Shown: positions 8,708-18,053, counted from the first letter of the stretch. The stretch is DNA of 64,000 nucleotides from Vreelandella glaciei (GCF_013415125.1 NZ_JACCDE010000009.1:62001-126000), one strand, 5' to 3'. A program made the numbers and translations. The notes: generated by a model not told the origin, from the letters alone.

Positions 8708-9208
8708 ATGCAACAAATTACCCGTGCGGGCGAGCCGCTGGATGTGGCTGGCACACTGCCTGCTAAAGATCAGGCAGCACCTGAAATGACACTGACCAAC
8801 ACTGAGCTGCAAGACGTTACGCTTGCGACCTATGCGGGCAAGCGTAAGGTGCTTAATATTATTCCCAGTGTGGATACGCCTACCTGCGCGATGTCGACGC
8901 GTCGCTTTAACGAACTGGCCTCTAACCTTGCTGACACCGTGGTATTGGTGGTTTCGGCTGATTTACCCTTCGCTGCCAAACGCTTTTGCGGTGCAGAAGG
9001 GCTGGATAACGTTGAAACGCTGTCTACTTTCCGTCACCCAGAGTTTCGTGAAGTCTGGGGCGTGGCGTTGTGTAATAACTCGATGGAGGGGCTGTGTGCC
9101 CGTGCGGTGGTGGTGCTGGATGCCGATAATCGCGTGCTACACAGTGAGTTGGTCAGCGAGCTGAAAAACGAACCAGATTACGACGCAGCGTTAGCCGTCT
9201 TGAGCTGA
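8708..9208 (+). CDS. tpx: Thiol peroxidase Tpx
   Basis: A 166-residue atypical 2-Cys peroxiredoxin, the usual length. The peroxidatic cysteine is Cys60 in SVDTPTCAMSTRRFN and the resolving cysteine is Cys94 in AKRFCGAEG, at the expected 34-residue spacing. It reduces hydrogen peroxide and alkyl hydroperoxides with thioredoxin in the cytoplasm or periplasm. AAGGAAA precedes the ATG. Its 3' end overlaps the convergent C26 gene by 18 bp. Confidence 0.95.
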   Translation: MQQITRAGEPLDVAGTLPAKDQAAPEMTLTNTELQDVTLATYAGKRKVLNIIPSVDTPTCAMSTRRFNELASNLADTVVLVVSADLPFAAKRFCGAEGLDNVETLSTFRHPEFREVWGVALCNNSMEGLCARAVVVLDADNRVLHSELVSELKNEPDYDAALAVLS

Positions 9209-9889
9209 CAGCGGGCGTTTTCTAGCATGACGTCGTGAAGCCGTCACCAGCGCGCGAATCAAGCGCTGCTGGGGGCGGTTGAAAATTAGCCACTCGGGGT
9301 GCCACTGCACGCCAATCAAAAATTCATGTTCACGTGACTCGATGCCCTGTACCAAGCCGTCCCGGTCGCGGGCGACAATTTCTATCCCCCTGCCTGCGCC
9401 ATAAACAGCTTGGTGGTGCAGGCTGTTAACCCGGCACCATGTCACGCCGAGCAACCGGTGTAGCTTACTCGCGCCGACAATATCGACGGTTTTGCGCGGC
9501 AGTACCGTACGGCGTCGTTTTAGCCCTTCATGTGTGGTGTAAATATCCGGGTCTAGAGTGCCACCAAGGTGGACGTTGATTAATTGCGCCCCCCGGCAAA
9601 TACCCAGTACGGGCGTATGCAGCGGAATGAACCGCTCAAGCAGCGCAAGCTCCAATTCATCCCGTGCCGGGTCGAGGCGTACATCCAGCTGCACTTCGCC
9701 GCCGTAAAGGTGGGCCTGAATATCATCTCCGCCACCAATGATTAAACCATCTAAATGGTCAGGCTGGTGGCGTGAAGGCGATAACCGCAGCGGTTTGCCG
9801 CCATGGCGCCAGACGGCGAACCAATCAAACCACCATGCTAAGTGGCTTTTGCGGTCAGAGGTGGTAATTCCGATAAGCGGCCGAGACAT
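9191..9889 (-). CDS. Peptidase C26 / gamma-glutamyl-GABA hydrolase-like amidotransferase
   Basis: A 232-residue GATase1-fold protein. Visible motifs are the start RPLIGITTSD, the oxyanion strand LIIGGGDDI, nucleophile Cys98 in VLGICRGAQLINV and the His-Glu pair in GVQWHPEW. PuuD-like members hydrolyse gamma-glutamyl bonds. The amidoligase gene lies immediately upstream on the same strand, 70 bp away. Amidoligase plus C26 pairs are known from comparative genomics and suggest formation and cleavage of a gamma-glutamyl-type amide, with the substrate unknown here. Confidence 0.88.
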   Translation of the reverse strand: MSRPLIGITTSDRKSHLAWWFDWFAVWRHGGKPLRLSPSRHQPDHLDGLIIGGGDDIQAHLYGGEVQLDVRLDPARDELELALLERFIPLHTPVLGICRGAQLINVHLGGTLDPDIYTTHEGLKRRRTVLPRKTVDIVGASKLHRLLGVTWCRVNSLHHQAVYGAGRGIEIVARDRDGLVQGIESREHEFLIGVQWHPEWLIFNRPQQRLIRALVTASRRHARKRPLSAQDG

Positions 9890-9959
9890 GCAGGTGGTTA
9901 CTCACTGTGGCAAGAAATAAAGTTGAAAAATGTGAAGTTGAAAATAAGACATTAAAAAA

Positions 9960-10970
9960 TTAGCGCTCACGACGCAGCCAACGGACCAGTTTTTCTTTTA
10001 CGCGGGTCAGCATCGGTCGGTTATGTTCGGCAATATACTCAGCGCAGCGAGCGAGCAGCACCTCCGAGTTAGCGGCAAGTTTCTCAACTTCCACCCAGCG
10101 GTTCCACTCCATTGCCGAGCCCCAACCCGGTTGGGAAAGTTGGGCGTTGGGTAAGCGATAGTGAAAAGTGGGACGTGGTTTCGTGAGCTGAGCATGTAGC
10201 AACTCATGGCCATGGTCAGGGCGCAGATAAGCAAACAGCGGCAACATATCCAGCTCACGGTTGCGCGTTGGATTATGATGCAGGTAGTCGTCAATCAAGG
10301 TATCCAGATCAGGTGAGTAGCGGCTATCCAGGACCTTTAGCGCGTATGCTTTGTGAAAGGGGTTGGCATGGGGCAGCACCTCGCGGGTAATATCGACTTT
10401 AATTTCATCGCGCAGCCATCCGGCAAGTAATAAATACGCGCGCAGCATGGCAAGCAAATAGTCGGCATCAAAGCGCTCTACTTCAGGGTTTAGATGCAAC
10501 CCGAACCCATACATCAAGCTAGCATCGGTGCCCTTGGCGCCGTGCTCTCGCAGTGCTTCAAACAGCGCGTCTAAATCTTCAAGTTCATTCCAGGGCACCG
10601 GCGGGCAAACAATTTCGGTAGGCACTAGGCCAGTGACCATATCACCAATCAGTTCGCGGGTTTTTTGATGGAACTGGATGCGTCGTTGGTGCTGGTGGCG
10701 CGCCCACTCGCTGTCTTGAGCGTTAGGGTCTTCCAGTAGGGCTTTGTCAGGGTGAGCGTACTGAGTGTCGAGTTCAATGCCAAATTCGCCCCAGCGGGTA
10801 TTCTCTACTAGTAGCCGATGAGGGCTTACCACGTTAAGCTCCCCGCCAAACAGTTCACGTACGATCATCGCCGTGTCTCGAGGTGGCAGGCCAGCAAATT
10901 CAATTTCGACGCCAACCTGCCGGATATTCCCATGACTGTTTAAGCGGTTAGGTGGAGCTTGTAGCGTCAT
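9960..10970 (-). CDS. Putative amidoligase (glutamine-synthetase-like fold)
   Basis: A 336-residue protein recognised as a bacterial amidoligase from its N-terminal VGVEIEFAGLPPRDTA (the GxExEF strand that binds metal-ATP), the later FGIELDTQYAHPDK, and the ALREHGAKGTDAS region followed by GFGLHLNPEV. These enzymes are ATP-dependent amide-bond formers of the carboxylate-amine ligase superfamily. It is upstream of the C26 hydrolase on the same strand and probably co-transcribed. The physiological substrate is not known. Confidence 0.85.
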   Translation of the reverse strand: MTLQAPPNRLNSHGNIRQVGVEIEFAGLPPRDTAMIVRELFGGELNVVSPHRLLVENTRWGEFGIELDTQYAHPDKALLEDPNAQDSEWARHQHQRRIQFHQKTRELIGDMVTGLVPTEIVCPPVPWNELEDLDALFEALREHGAKGTDASLMYGFGLHLNPEVERFDADYLLAMLRAYLLLAGWLRDEIKVDITREVLPHANPFHKAYALKVLDSRYSPDLDTLIDDYLHHNPTRNRELDMLPLFAYLRPDHGHELLHAQLTKPRPTFHYRLPNAQLSQPGWGSAMEWNRWVEVEKLAANSEVLLARCAEYIAEHNRPMLTRVKEKLVRWLRRER

Positions 10971-11113
10971 CTCGGCATCCTTGAGGTGAACGTTTAAGCA
11001 TCCAGCCTATCATAGTCACGCGTTGAGGCTGAGTGCATTCCTAAGGGCTATAAACTAAAGCGGCGGTAAACGGTAAGCAGGACGCCATTCAGATTAATAT
11101 TCAGGAGTAAGGC

Positions 11114-13618
11114 GTGCGACAGCACTGGTTAATTAGCGCGGTAATGGGCGTTGTCTTGTTTGTATTGGCAAGCCTACTACTGACGAGCATGGCAATCACG
11201 CAGGCCCAGGCGCAAGTGGTGTCAATACCCGGTTTGGGCGGTGGCTCTGAGGAGCAGGAGGTTGAGGTCAGCGGCGAAGAGTTCCAGGCCTCGTTAACTG
11301 ATGTCATCACCATGCTTGAAAACGAGGAGCGGCGCACTGAGCTGCTCACGTCGCTGCGCGAGCTGCAGGTAACCGCAGATGCTGCCACCGAAGACGAGGG
11401 CGTGGTGCGCCAAGGGCTGCTGGGTGCCCTCGCCGATACGCTAAGCGACCTTGGCGATCAGGCGCAGGCAGGTGACTCACCGGTTGATCAATGGGCGCGC
11501 CAGCTGGTTCAGGGGGCGGACGATTTACGCGCCCTGAACGACGATGCCGACCAAGGCGAAGCCATTCGTGCGGTTGCTGAAGGAGCTGTCCTGGCCCTGA
11601 TTTGGATCGGGCTGCTGGTGGTAATGATTGCTTTCGGGCGCATGGTCGCTACCCGCCGAGAGTGGCCGCTGGATCTGCCTCGTGACCCCAAAGCCTGGTT
11701 AATGGCTGTGCACTTCTTACGCCGTATGCTGCCCTGGGCGTTGGCGTTTGCCTTCACGCTTGGAATTGGACAAGTGCTTCCGGACAGCCCAGGGCGAACG
11801 CTGGTGCTGGTGGTGGCCTATATCTGCCTATGCGGGCGGGCGCTGTCGGTGGTGTTTGAAACGGTCATCGCCTTCTTTAGTCGCGGCCACCGGTTTACGG
11901 CGGTTCAATTACTTCAGCAGCATGCCCTGCGTGGGATGTTTGTGATTGGTGCGTTGATTGCGCTTGGCGATGCGGTCAACTCAACCCGCTTGGTTGAAAT
12001 GCTGGGCAGCGAACTGTCGAGCTTGGTCTCGGTGCTTTCCAACATGCTGGCGGCGCTGCTTTCAGCGCGGTTTATTCTTAAATTCAAACGCCCTGTGCGT
12101 CATTTGATTTGCAACCGACCGTTTAAACAACGCCGTGACGCCAGCACTGCGGTTGAGATGATCCGCTCGCTGGGTGGGCTATGGCACATTCCCGCGCTGC
12201 TACTGGTGAGTGGTTCACTACTGGCGATTTTTATTACCGTTGGCGATGTCGGCACTGCGCTGGCGCGCTCAATTATCTCTGCCAGCCTGCTGGTCCTTAC
12301 GCTGGTAGTGACCGGGCTGCTGCGCCGCCAAGCGGAGCGGATGGGCAAGCGCCGTCATCGTCATCGTCAGAGCCAATACCGTAAACGCTTAGAGCGTTTC
12401 GGCTTTGTCCTCGCCCATATTTTTGCATGGATGGTATTTGCCGAGCTCTCGATGCAAGTGTGGGGCAGTTCGTTCTTTGGTCTGGGCCAACAAGCAGTCG
12501 CCAGTGCCCGCATTGGGCAAGCGCTGGTCAGTCTTGGCGCCACGGTGCTGTTGGCGTGGCTGGTGTGGATTTTTGCCGACACCGCCATTCAGCGGGCGCT
12601 TACCTCGTCGGCACGCTCGCGGGGGCGGCGGGTCAACCAGGCCCGGGCGCAAACCATCACGCCGATGATTCGCAACGTCATCTTTGTGACTATCTTGATT
12701 ATTGCCGTCATCGCCGGCTTGGCGAACTTGGGTGTTAACGTGACACCGCTGTTAGCCGGTGCTGGTGTGATTGGTCTAGCGATTGGTTTTGGTGCCCAAA
12801 CATTAGTGCAGGATTTAATCACCGGCATCTTTATTTTGATCGAAGATTCGCTGGCGGTAGATGACTTTGTGCAGATCAATAACCACATGGGCACGGTCGA
12901 GGGGCTGACGCTGCGCACGGTTCGCCTTCGCGACTTGGACGGGATCGTGCATATCATTACCTTTAGCCGCATTGAGTCGATTCATAATATGTCTCGGCAG
13001 TTCGGCATTGCGCTGATGCGTATCCGTATTCCGTTTGATATGAAAATCGACGATGCCATTACGCTGATGCAGGAAACCGCGCAGGAGCTGCGCCGTGACC
13101 CGATGATGCGTCACTACATCTGGTCACCACTGGAGATGCAGGGGGTTCAGGGGTTTGAAGATGGCTGCCCCATCCTGCGTATGCGTTTTCGCACCGCGCC
13201 AGAAATGCAGTGGGATGTTTCGCGGGCGTTTAACTTGCTGCTCAAACAGCGCATGGAAGCTCAAGAGATTGACCTGGGTGTGCCGCGGCTCAGCATCAGT
13301 ATGGAATCGCGCTCAGAAGACCGCATGGAGGCGACTGCGGGCACGTCGTTTTCGCTGGACAATGGTGCACCAGAAAGTGAGCAGGGTGAGTCAGACGCTG
13401 AGCAAGAAAGCGAAACAAACACAGACGATCATAAGAAACCCGCACCACCGAAGCCGGCACCCCGCCCAACCAAGGCAGAAATACGGCGCGATGAGCAGGC
13501 GCGCAAGCACGATGAAACGCCTAATCGCGCCGCGTCACACCGGCAAAAGCCCCCAGCACAAGGCAAGCCCCAGGCCGATACCTATGCCAGTACCGGCGGA
13601 GAACACGGCGATGAGTAA
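11114..13618 (+). CDS. Large MscS-family mechanosensitive channel
   Basis: 834 residues from a GTG start with AGGAG at 11102-11107. It has an N-terminal signal/TM segment, a soluble extracytoplasmic segment of about 130 residues, several TM helices, and a C-terminal MscS core: the pore-lining TM3 (LLAGAGVIGLAIGFGAQTLV) and the beta domain (FILIEDSLAVDDFVQINNHMGTVEGL; only key stretch quoted in part). The tail is long, charged and Pro-rich. It should open under membrane tension during hypo-osmotic shock, a major need in a halophile. It is longer than MscS (286 aa) and shorter than MscK (1120 aa). Confidence 0.9.
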   Translation: MRQHWLISAVMGVVLFVLASLLLTSMAITQAQAQVVSIPGLGGGSEEQEVEVSGEEFQASLTDVITMLENEERRTELLTSLRELQVTADAATEDEGVVRQGLLGALADTLSDLGDQAQAGDSPVDQWARQLVQGADDLRALNDDADQGEAIRAVAEGAVLALIWIGLLVVMIAFGRMVATRREWPLDLPRDPKAWLMAVHFLRRMLPWALAFAFTLGIGQVLPDSPGRTLVLVVAYICLCGRALSVVFETVIAFFSRGHRFTAVQLLQQHALRGMFVIGALIALGDAVNSTRLVEMLGSELSSLVSVLSNMLAALLSARFILKFKRPVRHLICNRPFKQRRDASTAVEMIRSLGGLWHIPALLLVSGSLLAIFITVGDVGTALARSIISASLLVLTLVVTGLLRRQAERMGKRRHRHRQSQYRKRLERFGFVLAHIFAWMVFAELSMQVWGSSFFGLGQQAVASARIGQALVSLGATVLLAWLVWIFADTAIQRALTSSARSRGRRVNQARAQTITPMIRNVIFVTILIIAVIAGLANLGVNVTPLLAGAGVIGLAIGFGAQTLVQDLITGIFILIEDSLAVDDFVQINNHMGTVEGLTLRTVRLRDLDGIVHIITFSRIESIHNMSRQFGIALMRIRIPFDMKIDDAITLMQETAQELRRDPMMRHYIWSPLEMQGVQGFEDGCPILRMRFRTAPEMQWDVSRAFNLLLKQRMEAQEIDLGVPRLSISMESRSEDRMEATAGTSFSLDNGAPESEQGESDAEQESETNTDDHKKPAPPKPAPRPTKAEIRRDEQARKHDETPNRAASHRQKPPAQGKPQADTYASTGGEHGDE

Positions 13619-13738
13619 CCACGGCCCGCGTAAGCGGCGCCAACGGTTATACAAAGAGACCGCGTGGTTAACGCGGTCAACCAGTTCGTCGTGACGCGAG
13701 ATTGCATGATCGGGAGGCAGCGAAAAGTCATTCGCCAC
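13535..13738 (-). CDS. Small single-TM protein, antisense to the MscS 3' end
   Basis: A 67-residue ORF with a GTG start at 13738 and AAGG 4 nt upstream. The N-terminal half is polar (ISRHDELVDRVNHAVSLYNR) and the C-terminal half is one Gly-rich TM helix (LLIAVFSAGTGIGIGLGLAL). The layout looks like a real tail-anchored small protein. The last 84 bp overlap the 3' end of the channel gene on the other strand, where the channel encodes its low-complexity tail. Not recognised as a named family. Confidence 0.45.
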   Translation of the reverse strand: MANDFSLPPDHAISRHDELVDRVNHAVSLYNRWRRLRGPWLLIAVFSAGTGIGIGLGLALCWGLLPV

Positions 13739-13950
13739 ATCGCCTTGCCAGTGAGCGCCGTGGCTGAGTCCTAAGCGTGCGCGTAACCTGCCAATATCAC
13801 TCTAATCACAGCAGCTCAAAGGGTGAAAAACGGGCAGTGGACATTTCCTAGCTCCACAGATGAAGAGGCGGCAGTGATCTTGTGCAGCGCCATGATTATG
13901 TTAGCCATGGTATATCATCACGTTAGACAAAGGAGTAGGAGATTGGTGGG

Positions 13951-15399
13951 TTGATCAACGTTGAGCGTAAAAACAGCTTTCAGCTGCGTCTTACCCGTCG
14001 GCTCAAGGAAGAGACGTCGCATAACCTCGACGTCTATCTCTTTGTGCCTGGCGAGCTGGGCCTAAGTACTCAGCTTATCTCAGAGGAGGCTTTTTATCAT
14101 GCCGCCATTCATGTATCGCGCACTTACTACAGTGACGAATACCTGCTGCCACTGGTGCATAGTCGGTTGGCCAGTCGCAATCGCCTGGGGAGTGACTCTT
14201 ACCGGTTGAGTTTGAGCCTATACGCCTATCAATACGTGGAAGCGATGGAGCGCACCACGCAAGCGATGTTAGTAAGCGCCAATAAGTTACGTCATACCCG
14301 CCAACAACAGCGGGAAGAGAGTAGTGAAGAGCAAGAAAGTGCGGTTGCCTTACGTGACCAACTGCATGAAATGATCGACTTGAGTGACGGAATCCTCAAG
14401 CGCCTGCGACGCAATCAGCCGGATGACGAAAGCTTCAAAAAATACTTCGCCAATATTGATAACTACCTCTCCTGGTTTACCGAACAGCAATTACTGGCGT
14501 TAGTAGCGCATATGCCACGTGGTGGTGAGTTTACTGAGATTCGTCGACGCTTTATCAGCGTGTGCCACCGGGAGGATGAACATCGCCGCGAACAGCAATA
14601 CAACGCCGAGCGAGTAATGGCGGACCCGACGCGCATGTCGAACAAAATGCGCCTACTGCGGCGTTTGATTGAACATCCGATTACGCTAAAGCAAGAGGCA
14701 TTGGAATTGGGCGGCGGCGAGCAGAAAGCGGTCAAAGCCCTGGCCACGGCGGTGGTAATGGGGTTTGTGACATTAGGCGTGCTGCAGTTACGTAGCGCGT
14801 TAGGGGATCTTTCTGCGCTATTCGTGTTAGCCATGGCGCTGCTCTACGCCATGCGTGAAGTTTTTAAGGATGATTTGCGCAACACCCTTTGGCGCTTGCT
14901 GCGCAAAGGCCGTCCTAAGTGGCGTCGCCAGTATCTAGACCCCACGCGAAATGCCGTGGTGGGTCGCCAGCTGGAGTGGTTTGACTACAAGCGCTTCGCT
15001 TCGCTGAGTGATGACATCCAACAATTGCGCCGTCGCAAGGTGGCCCAGCGGGAAGAGGTAGTGCTGCACTACCGCTCAAGTTCACGTATGTCACCCACGC
15101 GCTTTTTAAGCGGCTATGAGCATACGCGCGAAACACTGAATTTGGATATTTCCATGCTCACGCGGCTAATGAGTAAAGGGAAGCACCACATCTATCGGCT
15201 TAAAGATGGCCAAGCAGTGCGTGAAAGCGTCGAACGCCGCCACCTGTTTAATCTGGTGATTCGTGAAACGGGCAGTGAAGACACGCCCTACCTTGCCCGC
15301 TGGAAAGTCGTGGTAAGTCGCTCAGGCATTGTTGATGTGGAGAAAGTGGAAGAGAGTAGTGCCACAGCGGCGAACAAACCAACCGGTAAGCAGGCATAA
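13951..15399 (+). CDS. Uncharacterised membrane-associated protein, 482 aa
   Basis: Start TTG at 13951, with AGGAG motifs at 13931-13941. The N-terminal 290 residues are charged and alpha-helical and contain an Arg/Glu/Gln-rich stretch (RHTRQQQREESSEEQESA). One or two TM helices lie near residues 266-300 (MGFVTLGVLQL, then SALFVLAMALLYAM), followed by a basic C-terminal half. I do not recognise the family. It is flanked by the MscS-type channel and a CBS-BON protein, with separate intergenic regions on both sides. Confidence 0.8.
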   Translation: MINVERKNSFQLRLTRRLKEETSHNLDVYLFVPGELGLSTQLISEEAFYHAAIHVSRTYYSDEYLLPLVHSRLASRNRLGSDSYRLSLSLYAYQYVEAMERTTQAMLVSANKLRHTRQQQREESSEEQESAVALRDQLHEMIDLSDGILKRLRRNQPDDESFKKYFANIDNYLSWFTEQQLLALVAHMPRGGEFTEIRRRFISVCHREDEHRREQQYNAERVMADPTRMSNKMRLLRRLIEHPITLKQEALELGGGEQKAVKALATAVVMGFVTLGVLQLRSALGDLSALFVLAMALLYAMREVFKDDLRNTLWRLLRKGRPKWRRQYLDPTRNAVVGRQLEWFDYKRFASLSDDIQQLRRRKVAQREEVVLHYRSSSRMSPTRFLSGYEHTRETLNLDISMLTRLMSKGKHHIYRLKDGQAVRESVERRHLFNLVIRETGSEDTPYLARWKVVVSRSGIVDVEKVEESSATAANKPTGKQA

Positions 15400-15626
15400 A
15401 GCTGCGCTAGATCAAATTAGTCTCAATGCGTTCTTTTAGATAGCCAGCCGGCATAGGCAAATTTCCAGTAGCGAACTAGGCTCAAAGAGAAGGCAGGGCG
15501 AACTGCCACTGCGGCTTAGCCTTAACGAATCAGTCTGAACGAACCAGCCTCAACGTGTCAGATTTAAGTCCAAGGGCGAGTTGCGTAAGGCTGATTTAAA
15601 GGGGACTAGGCGCCAGGAGAAGAGCC

Positions 15627-16316
15627 ATGCAAGCTATTGATATCATGACACCCAAAGTGGTGAGTGTGGGACCCGATACGGAAGTGCGTGACATTGCGCA
15701 ACTGCTGCTTAAACACCGTATCAGCGCTGTGCCTGTCGTCGATGGCGATCACCGGGTGATCGGCATTGTCAGTGAAGGCGATTTGATGCGCCGGGTAAAA
15801 GATGACAGTGACCACGGTCACTCATGGTGGTTATCGCTATTTACGGGCGGCAAGGATGCTGGCGACTATGTCAAGACGCATGGTCGTAAAGCCCACGAAG
15901 TGATGACGCCAGATCCACTGACCGTGGAAGAGAACACGCCACTGCATACCATTGCGCGAATGCTGGAAAAGCACCACATCAAACGTGTACCCGTCGTGCG
16001 TGAAGGTAAGTTGGTGGGGATCGTCAGCCGCGCTAATCTGCTGCAAGGAATTGCCAATGCGGCGGTAGCGCCGACTCAGTCACCCTCGGACGATCGACAA
16101 ATTCGTGAGGCTATTCTCAAAGAGGTTGAGAATAATACCGGCGTACAAGTCGAAGGCATTAGCGTGATTGTGGATGGCGGTGCTGTAGAGGTCTGGGGGC
16201 TAGTCGAGTCGCTTGAGCAGAAGCAGGCGGTGACGGTCGCAGCAGAAAATGTGGCTGGGGTAACTCGCGTCGAAAACCATCTAGGGATGATGCCGCGGGG
16301 CGTGGGGTATATGTGA
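15627..16316 (+). CDS. CBS-pair and BON-domain protein
   Basis: A 229-residue protein. Two CBS motifs occupy residues 1-140 (AIDIMTPKVVSVGPDTEVRD, GIVSEGDLMRR, HEVMTPDPLTVEEN, GIVSRANLLQG). A BON domain fills the rest (IREAILKEVENNTG, IVDGGAVEVWGLV, AGVTRVENHLG). CBS pairs bind adenosyl ligands, and BON domains associate with phospholipid or stabilise membranes. Its effector partner is unknown. AGGAG precedes the ATG and a terminator follows. Confidence 0.92.
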   Translation: MQAIDIMTPKVVSVGPDTEVRDIAQLLLKHRISAVPVVDGDHRVIGIVSEGDLMRRVKDDSDHGHSWWLSLFTGGKDAGDYVKTHGRKAHEVMTPDPLTVEENTPLHTIARMLEKHHIKRVPVVREGKLVGIVSRANLLQGIANAAVAPTQSPSDDRQIREAILKEVENNTGVQVEGISVIVDGGAVEVWGLVESLEQKQAVTVAAENVAGVTRVENHLGMMPRGVGYM

Positions 16317-16321
16317 CCTTC

Positions 16322-16348
16322 AGCCCGCTATTTTAATAGCGGGCTTTT
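16322..16348 (+). terminator. Rho-independent terminator
   Basis: An 11-bp stem AGCCCGCTATT / AATAGCGGGCT with a 2-nt loop, followed by TTTT, 5 bp after the CBS-BON stop. Confidence 0.88.
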
Positions 16349-16386
16349 CCTTCCTTACTCTCTTAAGCACTCTCTTAAACACGCTC

Positions 16387-17511
16387 TTAAACCACTGCTT
16401 TAATCGCCTGCTCTAAGCTGTTCACGCTGCGCTCTGTGTGGTGCAGCTTATCTAGGCCAAACAGGCCTATGCGGAAGGTTTGGAAGTTATCGCCTTCATC
16501 GCACATTAACGGCACACCGCCCGCTACTTGCACGCCCGCTTGGGCAAGTTTGCCCACTAAGCCGCTATCGTCGCTATAGCACACCACCACACCCGGTGCT
16601 TCAAAGCCTTCCGCAGCCACGCTCACAAAACCGTGGCGCTTAAGCATGGCACGGACTTCACGGCCAATCGCTTGCTGCTCCTCTTTCACCTTGGCAAAGC
16701 CGTAAGAGCGGGTCTCCTGCATGATATCCCGCAACTGCCGCAGCGCATCGGTAGGCATCGTGGCGTGGTAGGCGTGCCCGCCGTTCTCATAGGCTTGCAT
16801 GATGCTGTGCCACTTGCCCAGGTCGCAGGCAAAGCTGTTGCTCTGGGTGTCACTCAAGCGCTGCGTGGCGCGCTCTGAGAGCATGACCATGGCGCAGCAG
16901 GGCGAACCGCTCCAGCCTTTTTGCGGCGCACTTACCACCACATCAATGCCCAGTGCCTGCATATCCACCCACAGGGTGCCAGCGGCAATGGCGTCTAACA
17001 CAAACAGGCCGCCTACCTCGCGAGTGGCCTTGGCGAGCGCTTGAATATAGTTATCTGGAAGCAGCAAACCAGCGGAGGTTTCGACTTGCGGGGCGAACAC
17101 CACGGCAGGTTTTTCGCTACGAATTTGCGCCACGGCCTCATCAATGGGAACCGGCTGGAAAGGCGAATGCGAGTCATCGGCATTCAGGCGTAGCGCCTTA
17201 AGCACCGTGTGCTGGTCGGTTAAACGGCCCATCTCGATAATTTGCGTCCAGCGGTAGCTAAACCAACCGTTGCGGATGACCAATGTTTTCTGATCAACGG
17301 CAAACTGCCGCGCGACGGCTTCCATACCAAAGGTGCCGCTGCCGGGAACGATGATGGCCGAGTGAGCGTTGTAGACCTCTTTCAGCGTGGCCGATATATC
17401 GCGCATCACACCTTGAAATTGCTGCGACATATGGTTCAGCGAGCGGTCCGTGTAGACCACTGAGTACTCAAGCAAGCCGTCAGGGTCGACGTTGGGCAGT
17501 AAACCAGCCAT
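16387..17511 (-). CDS. Class V aminotransferase (alanine/serine-glyoxylate type)
   Basis: 374 residues from the ATG at 17511. The longer version starts at a TTG at 17523, and GGAG sits between the two, so it favours the ATG. PLP-fold class V features are present: VPGSGTFGMEAVARQF, the strand FVLDAIAAGTLW with the PLP Asp, and the PLP lysine in SAPQKGWSGSPCCAMVML. Relatives include alanine-glyoxylate, serine-pyruvate and 2-aminoethylphosphonate transaminases, and the substrate cannot be fixed. It lies downstream of cdd but behind that gene's terminator. Confidence 0.87.
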   Translation of the reverse strand: MAGLLPNVDPDGLLEYSVVYTDRSLNHMSQQFQGVMRDISATLKEVYNAHSAIIVPGSGTFGMEAVARQFAVDQKTLVIRNGWFSYRWTQIIEMGRLTDQHTVLKALRLNADDSHSPFQPVPIDEAVAQIRSEKPAVVFAPQVETSAGLLLPDNYIQALAKATREVGGLFVLDAIAAGTLWVDMQALGIDVVVSAPQKGWSGSPCCAMVMLSERATQRLSDTQSNSFACDLGKWHSIMQAYENGGHAYHATMPTDALRQLRDIMQETRSYGFAKVKEEQQAIGREVRAMLKRHGFVSVAAEGFEAPGVVVCYSDDSGLVGKLAQAGVQVAGGVPLMCDEGDNFQTFRIGLFGLDKLHHTERSVNSLEQAIKAVV

Positions 17512-17599
17512 GGCGTTCTCCAAATAAATACAGTGCTCTCATCGGCACACTTCATCAAAAATATACAGTGGCTGCTAAGAGTACGAGCAATATATGCAC

Positions 17600-17626
17600 A
17601 AAACCAGCCCGAGTGGGGCTGGTTTT
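17600..17626 (-). terminator. Terminator downstream of cdd
   Basis: An 11-bp stem AAAACCAGCCC / GGGCTGGTTTT between cdd and the aminotransferase, with a short T-rich tail on the minus strand. It probably ends the deo transcript. Confidence 0.8.
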
Positions 17627-17645
17627 GAAAGCCAAGCGGGCTGAC

Positions 17646-18053
17646 TTAGCGTGGCGGCAACTGCTCTGGCCCAAAGGCGTCGGGCAGCAGCGTTTCCATG
17701 GTGTAGGTTTTCATCAATTCGCCACTGCCGGAAAGAACCTTGATTTGTGTCTCTGGGGTCGCGAACTCACGAATCCGCTGACGGCAGTCGCCGCAGGGCG
17801 TGCAGAGGTGATCGCCAGGGCCCATCACGTAGACAGTGGCCAATTGGCGCTGCCCGGCAGTGATCATGGCGGAAATGGCCGAAGCTTCGGCGCAGAGACC
17901 TTTGTAGTGCGCCACCTCCACGTTAGTGCCCGCAAACTGATGACCGTCAGGGGTTACCATCACAGAGGCCACCGGGTGCGCGGAGTAGGGCACATAGGCG
18001 TTAGCCCGCGCGCTTAACAACGTTTGAACGATCTGTTCTGATACCTGTTCCAT
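17646..18053 (-). CDS. cdd: Cytidine deaminase (tetrameric type)
   Basis: 135 residues from the ATG at 18053, with AAAGGA upstream. The alternative at 18077 reads through the Shine-Dalgarno sequence. The zinc site is typical: Cys-Ala-Glu in LCAEASAISAM and Pro-Cys-X-X-Cys in CTPCGDCRQRI. Substrate-loop NVEVAHYKG is also seen. It deaminates cytidine and deoxycytidine to uridine and deoxyuridine. It is the last gene of the nucleoside catabolism block. Confidence 0.95.
   Translation of the reverse strand: MEQVSEQIVQTLLSARANAYVPYSAHPVASVMVTPDGHQFAGTNVEVAHYKGLCAEASAISAMITAGQRQLATVYVMGPGDHLCTPCGDCRQRIREFATPETQIKVLSGSGELMKTYTMETLLPDAFGPEQLPPR

Noticed and set aside
13155..13694. 179-codon plus-strand ORF inside the 3' part of the MscS-type gene
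   Set aside because: It is a shadow frame of the channel, with unlikely composition (many Arg/Pro/His) and no ribosome site.
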